DNA of 64,000 bases from Rostratula benghalensis (lineage: Eukaryota; Chordata; Aves; Charadriiformes; Rostratulidae). The DNA lies in the NCBI GenBank assembly GCA_013399305.1, contig VXAI01000049.1, positions 4,568,417 to 4,632,416 on the forward strand. The letters run 5' to 3'. Shown here piece by piece: positions 1-9,320 of this stretch (the stretch's first letter is position 1; each line of letters begins with the position of its first letter). The notes beneath the pieces are model-generated. The model did no database searches and was not told the DNA's origin. It was given only the letters and a program-made list of their open reading frames with translations. A program made the translations under genes and the position numbers.

Positions 1-735
1 TCTAAAACCTGAAAAGACGAAGCTGTAATAATTTTTAATATGTTGTATTTTCATTAAAGGGACACCCTGTTTGCCATCTAGCCCTATGTGGTTTAGGGGA
101 GGTTGTGTGCAATGTGAAAGTGTGTTTGGCATCTGCTGACCTGACTTGGTGACAGGGTGACTCGGCCATGGCATGGCCAGAGGGCAGAGCCATGTCCTGG
201 GGGTCCCCCTTTGGTGGCTGGGTGCAGGGTGGGTGCTGAAAACTTGTGGCTCCGCTGAAGGTTTGAGGAGTGTCCTCGGGTTCTTTGGAACTATATCCCG
301 GTGCCATCAAAGCCCTTTATATTAGCAGGAAGGGTTCCTTTCTCAAGGAACCATGTCCTGAATCGTGCCCTTCCCACTTCCTCCCATAGCATCCTGGTGT
401 CCTCCTGCTGAGGGTGGGGGGTTTGCGTGTCCTCCCTGCCAGCCAAAGTGCCCATCCATCCTTTTAATCCCCCAGGATGGCCTTGGCACCTCTCCAGTGG
501 CCAGCTTACCCTGCTGCCCCCTTTGGCATCCTGTCTTGCCCCACGTGCCCTAGGTCCCCCCCAGGTGCCACCCAGGGCAGGGCTGCTTGCTGCCATCCAG
601 CCCAGCACTGGGCAGCTCACAAAGGGCCAGTTCTTGCCCACCAGTGTCTTGCTCATCACAACTTTTAAGTGAACTGCAATGAACCTATAAGTCATAATAA
701 AATGAAATGATGACAGTTGTCTTCAAATCCATTGA
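1..735. other. Unannotated, C-rich non-coding stretch
   Basis: No gene was recognised. The section from about 360 to 640 is rich in C and in CCAG/CCCAG words and is open in several frames on both strands at once. That is what high GC with few stop codons produces and is not evidence of coding. An AATAAA occurs near 695 in the plus orientation, but no upstream reading frame or clear downstream GT-rich element makes it a convincing poly(A) site. Confidence 0.5.
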
Positions 736-1300
736 TTAATGGAAATACGGGTAGCTGGACACAGACTATATGGTTATAAATGGTGCTGTCAAAATAAAAT
801 AATTATTGTATTAATAAGGAAGCTGTTCAGCATTGGCCCTACTGTACCTCTAAAAATACTTCAGCCCTCGATGTGTTTTGTGTTTCACGATGCATCATGC
901 GTTTTCCCGACGAGCGGTTCGGTGGTGTACGTTTTAATACAATTACTGTTTAGCAACGTGAGTCCCTTGGATCCTGGTACATGCACTGCAGCTGCAGATG
1001 GATTTTTTTATTGACTTAATACTAGTTCTAACTAGATCCTGAAGATTGACTAAGTTGGTGGAGCACATACCACTTTCAAGCAGGAATGGGAAAAAACTAG
1101 CATATCTTATTGTACCTGAAACACTCTATGATATGTACTAAATATTATGACTACTGCGAGCCCTGCAATAATTGATTCACCCACACAGCCATTTAGTCTG
1201 TGAGCTGTTCGTTTTACAAATTCTACAATCTTTTAGAAATTCTTTCAGTGAAGAAGATTGCTGCCTGGCCTCAGATTCATTATGGTGATTGAATCCTCTT
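736..1300. promoter_or_regulatory. Candidate conserved non-coding element or UTR with a CpG cluster
   Basis: This AT-rich segment contains nine CpG dinucleotides between 869 and 958, an unusual density for its surroundings. It has no simple repeats and no recognisable transposon. The plus strand is open for 91 codons (739-1014), but the peptide has no known domain and I do not treat it as coding. CpG retention in an otherwise CpG-poor neighbourhood suggests either germline hypomethylation or selection. It could be a conserved regulatory element or part of a 3' untranslated region of a neighbouring gene. The identification is inference only. Confidence 0.25.
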
Positions 1301-1480
1301 CAATAGAGAACTGTTTAAAGAGAGCACATCCCTGTGTGTCTCACTCAGAGTGAAGGCACATAGGTTAAAAGCTTGTCTGGGTGGCATAATTCACTGCTGC
1401 TGTGCCAAACAATCACATCTTATTGTGACCTTCATAAGATACAAAAAGGCAACAGTATGGAGCTAGTCTTTTTTTATTAT
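1301..1480. other. Unannotated non-coding sequence before the gap
   Basis: Nothing recognisable was seen. The sequence runs into the assembly gap with a T-rich end (TTTTTTTATTAT), which may be why assembly broke here. Confidence 0.5.
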
Positions 1481-1500
1481 NNNNNNNNNNNNNNNNNNNN
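1481..1500. other. Assembly gap (20 N)
   Basis: Twenty consecutive undetermined bases. A short round number like this is usually a placeholder, so the true gap size is unknown. A minus-strand open frame spanning the gap (1413-1607) is meaningless because it reads through the N bases. Confidence 0.99.
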
Positions 1501-2202
1501 TTAAACCACAGCACAATTTTAGCTACCCAACATCTGAAGCTACCAGAATCCCTAATTAAATAACCAATTAATAATGTAGAATAAAAAGAGCTATTTTTTT
1601 CAGACACAAAATCATAATTAATCAGAGTACAAAAAGCTGCCTGTCTTTATATCAGGAAAATATAGACTAGGTATTTAAATATTCTAGCACACCTGAACCT
1701 TGGCCATCCGTCATTGTTATGACTTAAAACATCTCAGACTAAATTAGGTTTTGTTTGTATAGAGCAGTGAAAGTCAGATGGCTTGAATGACAAAATTAGA
1801 ACATGCTCAAATCACTGAAACAAAACTGCATAAAAGGAAAGATGTGCAGGAGGAGTATTGCTCGTGTTAAGCTGAAATCCTTCTTTGTGGGATTTTTTTT
1901 TCTCCTCTCCTCAAACTATTGTTTGTAACAATAGAAAGCAGAGAACAGCTCCAGGAGCTCTATCAGTGTTCTTTATATACATACCTTTTGGCACATTTAT
2001 ATATTAAAAGAAATAATATTGTTGTGTATAGCTGAAGCATCACCTCTGTTATTTCTATTTAGTCAAGGAAATGCCATAACAATGGATATTTTTCAAGGAA
2101 GAATATCTTTGAAACACAAGACTATAGTCATTTTGTATAGCACACAAAGGTCAGGCTTACCAGGAGTATATTTACATCTCTTTTACATTCAAAAGTTAAG
2201 GC
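1501..2202. other. Unannotated AT-rich sequence
   Basis: No gene, repeat family or RNA gene was recognised. The sequence is AT-rich with scattered TTTAAAT and TATATA words. Confidence 0.5.
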
Positions 2203-2231
2203 TTTTTTTTTTTTTTTTTTTTTTTTTTTTT
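2203..2231. repeat. Poly(T) tract, 29 bases
   Basis: An uninterrupted run of 29 T, the longest homopolymer in the window. Read on the minus strand it is a poly(A) tail-like run, with an AATAAA word (plus-strand TTTATT at 2265-2270) about 33 bases upstream of it. This could mark a minus-strand retrocopy, but no gene-like body or flanking target duplication was recognised beyond 2232, so a simple slippage tract is equally likely. Confidence 0.95.
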
Positions 2232-3599
2232 CCCTTTTGGAAGTTTGTGATACATTTTGGCAAATTTATTCAAAAGGATTTTAATAAATATTCCGAAGGG
2301 GTTTATGTTTGCATGCTTCCTACCTTAACACCAACTAGTGTGCATGGGCAAGAAGAGAAGTTCTGCTGTTGTAGTTTGGGTGTTAATCTAGAGAGAGAGG
2401 GGAAGAGCTCTCTGGTCCCCAGGCTTGTGCAGCTGTGCTGCTGGGGGCCCCCTGCCACAAAAGCCTCTGCTATAAAATGAGGCTCCACAACACGTAAATT
2501 GCTAAGTTTGGGCCAAATTCTGCAGCTCTTACTTGAGCAACCCTCTGGGTGACCTCGAGGGGAGATCTGCCGAATGAAGGGTTGCAGTATTTGGCCCTTT
2601 GTAATTGTTTCTGAGGTATAATTGATGAGAGGCTATTAATGGCTTCCAACTTTGATAAGTGTTTAACTTCATGGTTCTTGAATCTGTCTTGTTTTAAGCA
2701 TGTCATAGGCCTTTTAACACCTCTTTTTAGGTGGAAATAGGTTTATAACTATGTGAGGCAAATCCTATGTGACCTTCATGAGTGTGGACATAGAGATATG
2801 TACATGCACACCTGTGTGTTCTATATAGGGGATAGAAATCAGCAGCTTCCCTTAAGGGAAAGCTCTATAGAGCAGAAAATTCTGTCTGTCTCTTTATAGT
2901 TCAACATCTTACCACAAAGGATCTCTGTCCACATAAAATTTGCTATTAACCTAGTAATAAATAATTTTGGGGTGACAGTATATAGTATAAGACTTTGTGC
3001 AGGGGTTTTTTATTGGTAAACCAGCTATGAATCAACATACATGAACACAATAAAAATGTGCAAAATATATGTATTATAGTTCAGACTTTGTCAATAGGGC
3101 ATTACATTGATCCGTTCTCTTTGATGTTATTTGCAGAGCTGCAGTGAGCATTTCGCCAGCGATGCAAACTTTGTTAAATTGCTTTAAAAAAAAAAAAAAA
3201 AATAGAGTTGGTTGGGTTTCTGAAGCACAGCTGGGCTTGTGTCTTGTTTTCTGGAGTTATGAGTCTCTGTGCTCATGGAAGTACAAAGATGATGTCCCAA
3301 GGCTGTCTTAGGTCATCTAACTCACACATATAGTGGGGAATGGCAGAGAAGGTGATGGAGGCATACAGGACAACTTTGGATGAACAAAACCCCATCAAAT
3401 AAAATAATCAGTAATTAATTAAAAAAACAGTGCTTCATGGCTACATGCAACTTTTTTTGTCTGATTATATGGTAGGGTGTGAGGGAAGGTGGCCCTTGCA
3501 GGAATGGTCTGAGGCTGCATGGCTGTGGTCACGCAGAGGTGCAGAGCTGTAGCCAAGCCATGGAGGCTGCTGAGCTGCTCTGCCAGGTACAAAGCTTGG
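2232..3599. other. Unannotated sequence
   Basis: No gene was recognised. A 17-base poly(A) lies at 3186-3202. Open frames at 2019-2480 (plus) and 2303-2706 (minus) overlap each other, the first reads through the poly-T as a phenylalanine run, and none carries a domain. Confidence 0.5.
3186..3202. repeat. Poly(A) tract, 17 bases
   Basis: Uninterrupted A run in unannotated sequence. No retroelement body was recognised on the 5' side. Confidence 0.9.
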
Positions 3600-4045
3600 G
3601 ACATGGTTTTGCAGAAGTAATAACCAAAGCAATAATTGCAAAATGGTCTAAAATGCCACATGGCTTTACCAAGTGTAGATTACGCCAGACGAACCTGGTG
3701 TCTTGCTTTGATAAGATCATTGATTTTCTTGATAAAAGAAATGAAGTAGATCTCATCTCTCACCATAAAGTATTTGATACAGGGCCATGTGGGAAATTAT
3801 TAAGAGAAGATAAGTACCTGAACAGCAAGCCAGGGGAGGGAGATGGGGCTGGGTCATGCTGAAAGACAAAGTACTGGTCTAGGGAAAAGCCAGTGGTTGC
3901 CTTTCAGGACCAGTCTCCAACCTGATCTTAAGGACAAGGGAACATGCTGGTGAGATTTCCACACCACACAAAACTGGGAGGCACCATTAATACTGAGGAA
4001 AATCAGTGTGGCATACAGGGAGAAAGGGGCTCTTTCAAGGAGCAG
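3600..4045 (+). mobile_element. Old CR1-like LINE fragment, reverse-transcriptase region (decayed)
   Basis: A degenerate piece of non-LTR retrotransposon ORF2. Translation from about 3640 gives KWSKMPHGFTK, then QTNL, a DKIIDFLDK stretch, and VFDT..P.GKLL. This follows the order HGFTKGRS..TNL / DK.T..VD.G / AFDTVPHGKLL of CR1-type reverse transcriptases. Further on, 3953-4018 reads FPHHTKLGGTINTEEN, matching the catalytic block FADDTKLGG.NTEE but with the two catalytic aspartates changed to histidines. Between these blocks the frame is broken and sequence is missing, so it is long dead. The divergence implies an older insertion than the CR1 tips elsewhere in the window, possibly from the lineage shared with turtles and crocodilians. 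Boundaries are approximate. Confidence 0.75.
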
Positions 4046-6230
4046 ATGCCTGGGAAGAGGTGCTCTGCTTTGCTGCCGTGGGATGGCGGAGGGAACTCCT
4101 GGAGGTGAGTCTCTGGTGGTGCGAAGAGAAGACCTGGTGGAGAGTCCACAGATGTGAGAGATTTTAAAGCTGTCAAAGATAATGGCTGCCTTGAACTTTT
4201 GCCTGTGAAAAACTTTGGAGAGTATCTTACCCAGTGGAGGTTCCTGATGCCATCCAGCTCTAATTTTCAGTTTTTATTATTCTCTAATATCTCATCAAAT
4301 AAACAGTTGTTCTGATCTCCCCTTACATGCAGAAGTAGCCGATGATAACAGTATGGGGCACTTGAGATAGGAAGTAGTCAAGTGAAATGATGGAGGGAGC
4401 CACACGCCCCTTTTCTGAAGTCTTGACGTTTTCTCTACAGAGAAACAAAGAGCTGTCACTCACTCCAGCGCGGAGAGCGCGGGAGGAGGAAGCCCAACTG
4501 CAGTTAAATAAATAAATATGAATATATATGCGTGTGCATTCCCTATGCATGGGTACCTCGAGGGGCCCCTGGTGCACAGACCTCTCCTGGTCCCTGCTGT
4601 CCTTCGTGGGATGCTCTCTGCAGCCTGTAAAGCTGGCATCCAGTGTGTGAGCAGATGTGTGTTTCCACGTGGGAACATCCATGTTGTCCCCCTTCCCGGC
4701 AAATCCACCACCACCCCTCCCAGCCCCCCTTGCCTCTGCTCCCCATCCCTGGCTGGGGCTGCCCCACTGCCCCCTGACCACCCCCCAGTGTGGGCGCAGC
4801 AGCAGCAGGAGCCCAGGCTCTGCGGGTGAGGAAAAGAAATCCTTTGGTTTCTAAATTGGGATTAGATATGATTGCAGCAGAGCTGTAAAAACTCTCAGGC
4901 CAAAAACCACAGAAATTGGGCACGTTGCTGAGCGGAGCCCATTGAGAATAGGAGGACGGCATATAAATACTGGCTCTCCGTGGTTTTGGTGCCTTGCTTT
5001 TATACTGCAAGTATTTGTGTGTTAAAAACAGTAAGAACAAGACATCTGAAAATTAGGATTCTATGTCAAACTGTCAATACCCACAAGCATGCAGCCTTTC
5101 ATTAAAATCTGTTTGACATTTTTGTTATGCGCAGAGAGCCAAAAAGATGCCAAAAGGATGTGATATTTGTGATCACATCCTCCTGCTAATACAAGGCACT
5201 GCAAAGACGATTGTATTAAAACATTTCTTGCGAAAGCCTGAGAAGTTTAAAAAAAAAAAAGTGAAAAAAGAGTTAAGTTAAAAATGAGACTTACACGTAG
5301 TGTGGGAATTTGGGATGAGTTCCTTGGGCAAAGCAATGGCAAGTAGCCTTTTAGCCTAAGTTAACTCTTATTAGTTAACTGAAATGATAAGCAATCTAGT
5401 AATTTCAATTTTCCACAGAGGTCTTCAACCCCCCAAATGTGCAAAATTTAATCATTTTGGTAAAATCATGTAATGATCATGTCATGTGACCTGGGCAGAA
5501 GAGATATTATTTTGTCACAACAATGTGAGTAAATTATCTTACTGGCAACTCGCTTAAAGGTCATGGAGATCATCTGATGCATGAGATGGAAATTTCTCTT
5601 GCCAAAACAATATTGACAGCTTATCAAGCAGGGAGGGAAGTACAATGATATAATAGAATGTAAGGCAAGATAACACTTGCTACTGACGGTAGAAAATATG
5701 ACATGGCATTTCAATTTTAAGGTTATAGGCAGAATGATATGGTATAGATTCTTGGAGGCATAGCAGGGCAACTTGGCTGTGGATAGGCTAAAATAAATGC
5801 AATATTGTAGCTTAATGTATAATATATTAGATATTAAATATAATACGTGAAGAAAGGGTAACAGTTGTACCAAAGGAGGGAAGGAGACAGGCCTGCACCT
5901 GCCTGGATAGATTCTCCTTGTGCCTGCTGGCAGTTCAGTGAAGTTGCTCTGATGGGACTTCACGGATTCGTGTGTCATTGCTCTCCCTTTTCTCTAACAT
6001 TTTGGTATTTATAGGTACCGTGTTGCTTTTCTTTAATTTTACTCCCTGACCACACTCATCTGTCTGTTTTATAGGCATCACGTGGTGAAGAAAGTGAATG
6101 GCCAGGAATAGATTATTTTTACATAGATAGAGTATGTATATACATAAACAAGAGAGGTTTGAGCCCTCAACTGGCCACTGAAGGATTCCCGCCTTGTTTT
6201 CAATGCTGAGTTATAATGCTTGCTGGGAAA
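4046..6230. other. Unannotated non-coding sequence
   Basis: No gene was recognised. The section from 4690 to 4800 is strongly C-rich on the plus strand (runs of four to six C), so overlapping open frames on both strands (4323-5040) are compositional. A 170-codon minus-strand frame (5466-5978) is rich in I, L, S, Y and C, as expected of translated AT-rich spacer, and matches no family I know. A 12-base poly(A) is at 5249-5260. Confidence 0.5.
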
Positions 6231-6256
6231 AAAATAAAATAAAATAAAAAAGAAAA
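6231..6256. repeat. (AAAAT)n-type A-rich simple repeat
   Basis: About four AAAAT units running into an A-rich AAAAAGAAAAAG tail. A minus-strand 196-codon open frame reads through this repeat as a phenylalanine run, which is one reason to reject that frame. Confidence 0.85.
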
Positions 6257-6389
6257 AGAATGATGAGAGAAGGGGAATATTCACTGAGGATCTGATACAG
6301 CACAAATGCTTAGGATCTTTGTTAATCACGTGTCTGAGTGCCTCTCCTTGCTGCATTGGGCCCTTTGTGCCAGGACTGTTGCTCCTCTG

Positions 6390-6660
6390 GCTTCTCGGTG
6401 TGGACACCCAGGCACTGCCCGCTCTGCCACAGCCCGGGCGCTGGAGAGAGCCCGCGGGAAGCGCACTGTGCCGGAGAGGAGCCTGGCAGGGCTGAGGAAT
6501 CTGTTTCTTGTCTGCTGTAACAGATTGCCTGGGAGGCGGCACCGTACCTGCTACCCGCAGGTCATTACTCAGGGGGAGCCCTGTTTCAAAAAAGTGTGGT
6601 GTCAAAAAGCGCAGAGGAGATAAATCAGAGCAGATCAGGGATCGCTGCACGTGCCTGTGT
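6390..6660. other. Local GC-rich, CpG-bearing pocket
   Basis: A stretch of about 270 bases with words such as CCCGGGCGC, CCCGCGGGAAGCGC and GGGAGGCGGCACCG, clearly richer in GC and CpG than its flanks. It is too short and too sparse to call a classical CpG island. No promoter motif, exon or family was recognised. It may be an old CpG-bearing regulatory element or just a GC fluctuation. Confidence 0.35.
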
Positions 6661-7185
6661 TTCTCCATGTATTTGTATTTGGGTCAGAATCAAGATATTT
6701 CAGGGTATGACATTTTGCATCCATGAATGGGCAATGCAATCCCATTGATGTATTCACTTGCTGTTTGGTTTGGGTTCTTTTTTTTTCAGCTCTTCTTAAC
6801 CCAAATGAAAGATATACATTATTTATTTACTTTTCTGCTCTCATCAGTGACAGAAAACTAATTTACCTCCGCTGAGGAGAACACATTCCCGTGCTTGTGT
6901 GTGACACTCGCAGTCAGCATCCCACAAACATCACGCCTCTCGGGATGAGGGTTTCTAAGGACTTGAGCTTCAGCCTCTGCCACCTGCCTAGGGCTTGATG
7001 GTCCCCAACCCTCACTTCCATGGCCTCCAGTAGAACCAAGAGCATTATCTCGGTGCTATGCTGGAAGGATATGTGTGGGTCTCCACTGAAAAGCAGGCTG
7101 TGTTACAGGGGATGGAGGCAGCCCAGACACAGCTGTGTGTGTCCTTGGGCAGTGCTGGAGAGTGTGGGTCAGCCCACTGATCCCC
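6661..7185. other. Unannotated sequence
   Basis: No gene was seen. The frames at 7045-7404 (minus) and 7135-7320 (plus) are sense or antisense translations of the adjoining CR1 copy and its flank. Confidence 0.5.
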
Positions 7186-7358
7186 ATGCTTGACCAGCTC
7201 TGGGCAGATGCCCCATCCCTGGAGGTGTTCAAGGCCAGGCTGGATGGGGCTTTGAGCAACCTGGTCTGGTGGGAGGTGTCTCTGCCCATGGCAGGGGGTT
7301 TGGAACTCGATGATCTTTGAGGTCCCTTCCAACTCAAACTGTTCTGTGATTCTCTGAT
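7186..7358 (+). mobile_element. CR1 LINE, 5'-truncated 3' end (plus orientation)
   Basis: This is the 3' terminal part of a chicken-repeat-1 retrotransposon. It begins near GATGCCCCATCCCTGG, continues through AGGCCAGGCTGGATGGGG, GAGCAACCTGGTCTGGTGGG and GGAACTCGATGATCTTTGAG, and ends with GTTCTGTGATTCTCTGAT, the octamer tip on which CR1 copies terminate. No poly(A) follows, which is normal for CR1. Such 5' truncation is the usual outcome of target-primed integration. By eye it agrees at roughly nine bases in ten with the inverted copy at 56007-56305 over their shared part, so both belong to one relatively young subfamily. Confidence 0.96.
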
Positions 7359-8164
7359 CATGGAGAAAGGCAGGCTGGAAGAGTTGCATCTGAAAAGTGA
7401 CCAAGAATATGAGCTGGGCTGGGTGGTTTTGCAGCTGCCTTCATGCTAGATCCTTGGGACTTTGAAGATCCTCATTTCTCAGAGGAAAAATTACCAGAGA
7501 GGATTCCTCCACAGGTAGTTACTTGTAAATGAGCTATAAAAGCATTCACCATCCTTTATACTGTCTTCAGGGAGAACTAACACAATCAATAAAATCAACA
7601 GGACTGGTATTCCTGCTGTGGCTGTTCAGAAAGGGTTGGTTTGGTTGGCATTCGCCGTTCTTGGGTTTGGCTTTGAGTTTTGGGATCTAGCACAGCTGGT
7701 GGTGGGGAGAAGAGCTGCTAGACTTTTGCAGTGGAAGATAAAGAAAAGCAGGGCTCAGAAAAAATTGCACTTACACTTTGGTCCTCTCCAGGACCAAATG
7801 AGGTCTGAATAAAAGTTGGTTTCTCTTGGCTGGGGATTTTCAGATTCATCTTAAAGCACAGTCAATTTCTCAGCGAATAAACCCATGTGCTTGGTTTTGA
7901 GTTTTTTTTTTTTTTTTTTTACAAGACTCACATAGCTTCATATTCTGCCAAGAAAAGTTGTATCCCCTCAGAAGGACTGTAGCCAAATATAGTCAGTGGT
8001 GTATTATGAAGGTCTTCTCTATTCAAAACCTAATTGAAGCCTTGGACAGAGGTAGCAGTTCTCATAGGTTTCCAGTATTGCATCTTCAAGAGTCAACTTG
8101 CTGGGAGCAATGCACTCATTTGTGTAAGGAAAAAGATCCCTTAATGTGCTATTAAATTAAACAA
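7359..8164. other. Unannotated sequence with a poly(T) tract
   Basis: No gene was recognised. A 19-base poly(T) lies at 7902-7920. Short open frames at 7618-7812 and 7958-8155 carry no recognisable domain. Confidence 0.5.
7902..7920. repeat. Poly(T) tract, 19 bases
   Basis: Uninterrupted T run following GAG. No retrocopy body was recognised on its 3' side. Confidence 0.9.
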
Positions 8165-8340
8165 TGTCACTGCTATTGCAGTAGAGCTGAGCGAATAATC
8201 CATAATGAATAATTTATTCAACAAATTTAGCTGCTTTCTCTGCTCACAGACTATCTGGAGACAGATCACAATTCCCTCCAATTTACTTATTATTTGAAAT
8301 TACTGATGGATAGCTTTGTAATTAAAAAAACAACTCTGTG
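8165..8340. promoter_or_regulatory. Candidate AT-rich conserved non-coding element
   Basis: About 175 bases packed with homeodomain-type words (AATAATCCATAATGAATAATTTATT, broken here as AATAATCC then ATAATGAATAATT; later TTTGTAATTAAAA) and free of simple repeats. This texture resembles vertebrate developmental enhancers. Conservation was not tested and no specific factor is claimed. Confidence 0.2.
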
Positions 8341-9248
8341 TCTTGATCACAAACAACTGTGGGTGTCTGATCTTCGTTAGTCAAGGTATGTGGGTTGGTT
8401 GTGATGGGTCAGATAAATCACATGATATTGTTTCTGCCTGCTCATTGGAGAAGCCTACAAGCATGTCTGGCATGAAAACACAAAAAATTCTGTCTCTGCA
8501 TGCAATTTTGAAATTTGTCTTGTGCAAACATTTGCCCAGTAAAACTTGATTGCTCAAAAGTGTGCAGAAAGCAAATCCCAGAGGGAAATCAATGTGGCTG
8601 CAGTAAATTCATTTAAAAATGTGAATGAATATTTGCAGACTTTTTGTGTTTTTTTAAAGCTCCCGCCCAGCTCTGGGTGACAATGTCTGTCAAATGCTCC
8701 AAAAATACATTTCACTTGTTGAAGATTATTGGGCTGTTTTTTTCTCCCCCTCCCTTCCACCCCACCGCCCCTCTTTTTTTTTTTTTTCCCAGAAGAAGGC
8801 AGAGTGAGATGGAATCTCTGGTCCTGGTGTGACAAGAACGTTAAGCCTAAACTCACTGCCAACTGCACAGGTGGCATCTTAAAACTGATTGTCTTGGAAG
8901 GGCATTTCAAAATTTGCCAGTTCTGATGGCTGGGCACTTGTTTCTCTTGTGGTTCTCCCATGTGCTCCCATGTACTCATGGCCAGGATATGTTGCTGAGC
9001 ATCCACCATTCCTGTAACAGCCCTGACTGATACATGGGTGTCTGCTCCCTGGCCCCAGGTCTTCTCTGGCCTGCCCTGGAAGTAGAGTGGTCTGCAACTG
9101 CTTTTTCCAAAAATCTGTTAAAAAGCCATCTGCAATGTGTTGCACTCCCCACCTTCTTTGCAGGATCCTCTTTCTCCATTACTGCCTTTCTCCTACGAGG
9201 AGATCCTACCTGCCTTGACCTCGCTGCAGTATTGTATTGAATGGGCAG
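8341..9248. other. Unannotated sequence
   Basis: No gene was recognised. A C/T-rich block with 14 T lies at 8750-8790. Open frames on both strands here overlap one another and lack domains. Confidence 0.5.
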
Positions 9249-9320
9249 CCTTCCTCCTCATTCCTCTCCTCCTACTCTTCTTCCATCTCCTTCTCTTTAG
9301 TCCTCTGACCCCCTCTTCCA
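9249..9320. repeat. Polypyrimidine-rich tract
   Basis: About 70 bases consisting almost wholly of C and T (CCTCCTCATTCCTCTCC-like), a low-complexity tract. Such tracts can mimic splice-acceptor pyrimidine runs, but no exon follows. Confidence 0.75.

Noticed and set aside
185..215. GTCCCCCTTTGGTGGC as a CTCF site
   Set aside because: The CCCCCT and GGTGG parts are separated by two extra bases compared with the consensus.
1413..1607. Minus-strand frame across the N gap
   Set aside because: It reads through undetermined bases.
5466..5978. 170-codon minus-strand frame
   Set aside because: Residue content (I, S, L, Y, C) is typical of AT-rich spacer, with no motif, signal or splice context.
6078..6668. 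Longest open frame in the window, 196 codons on the minus strand
   Set aside because: It reads through the A-rich simple repeat at 6231-6256 as phenylalanines, overlaps three plus-strand frames in a GC pocket and has no recognisable domain.
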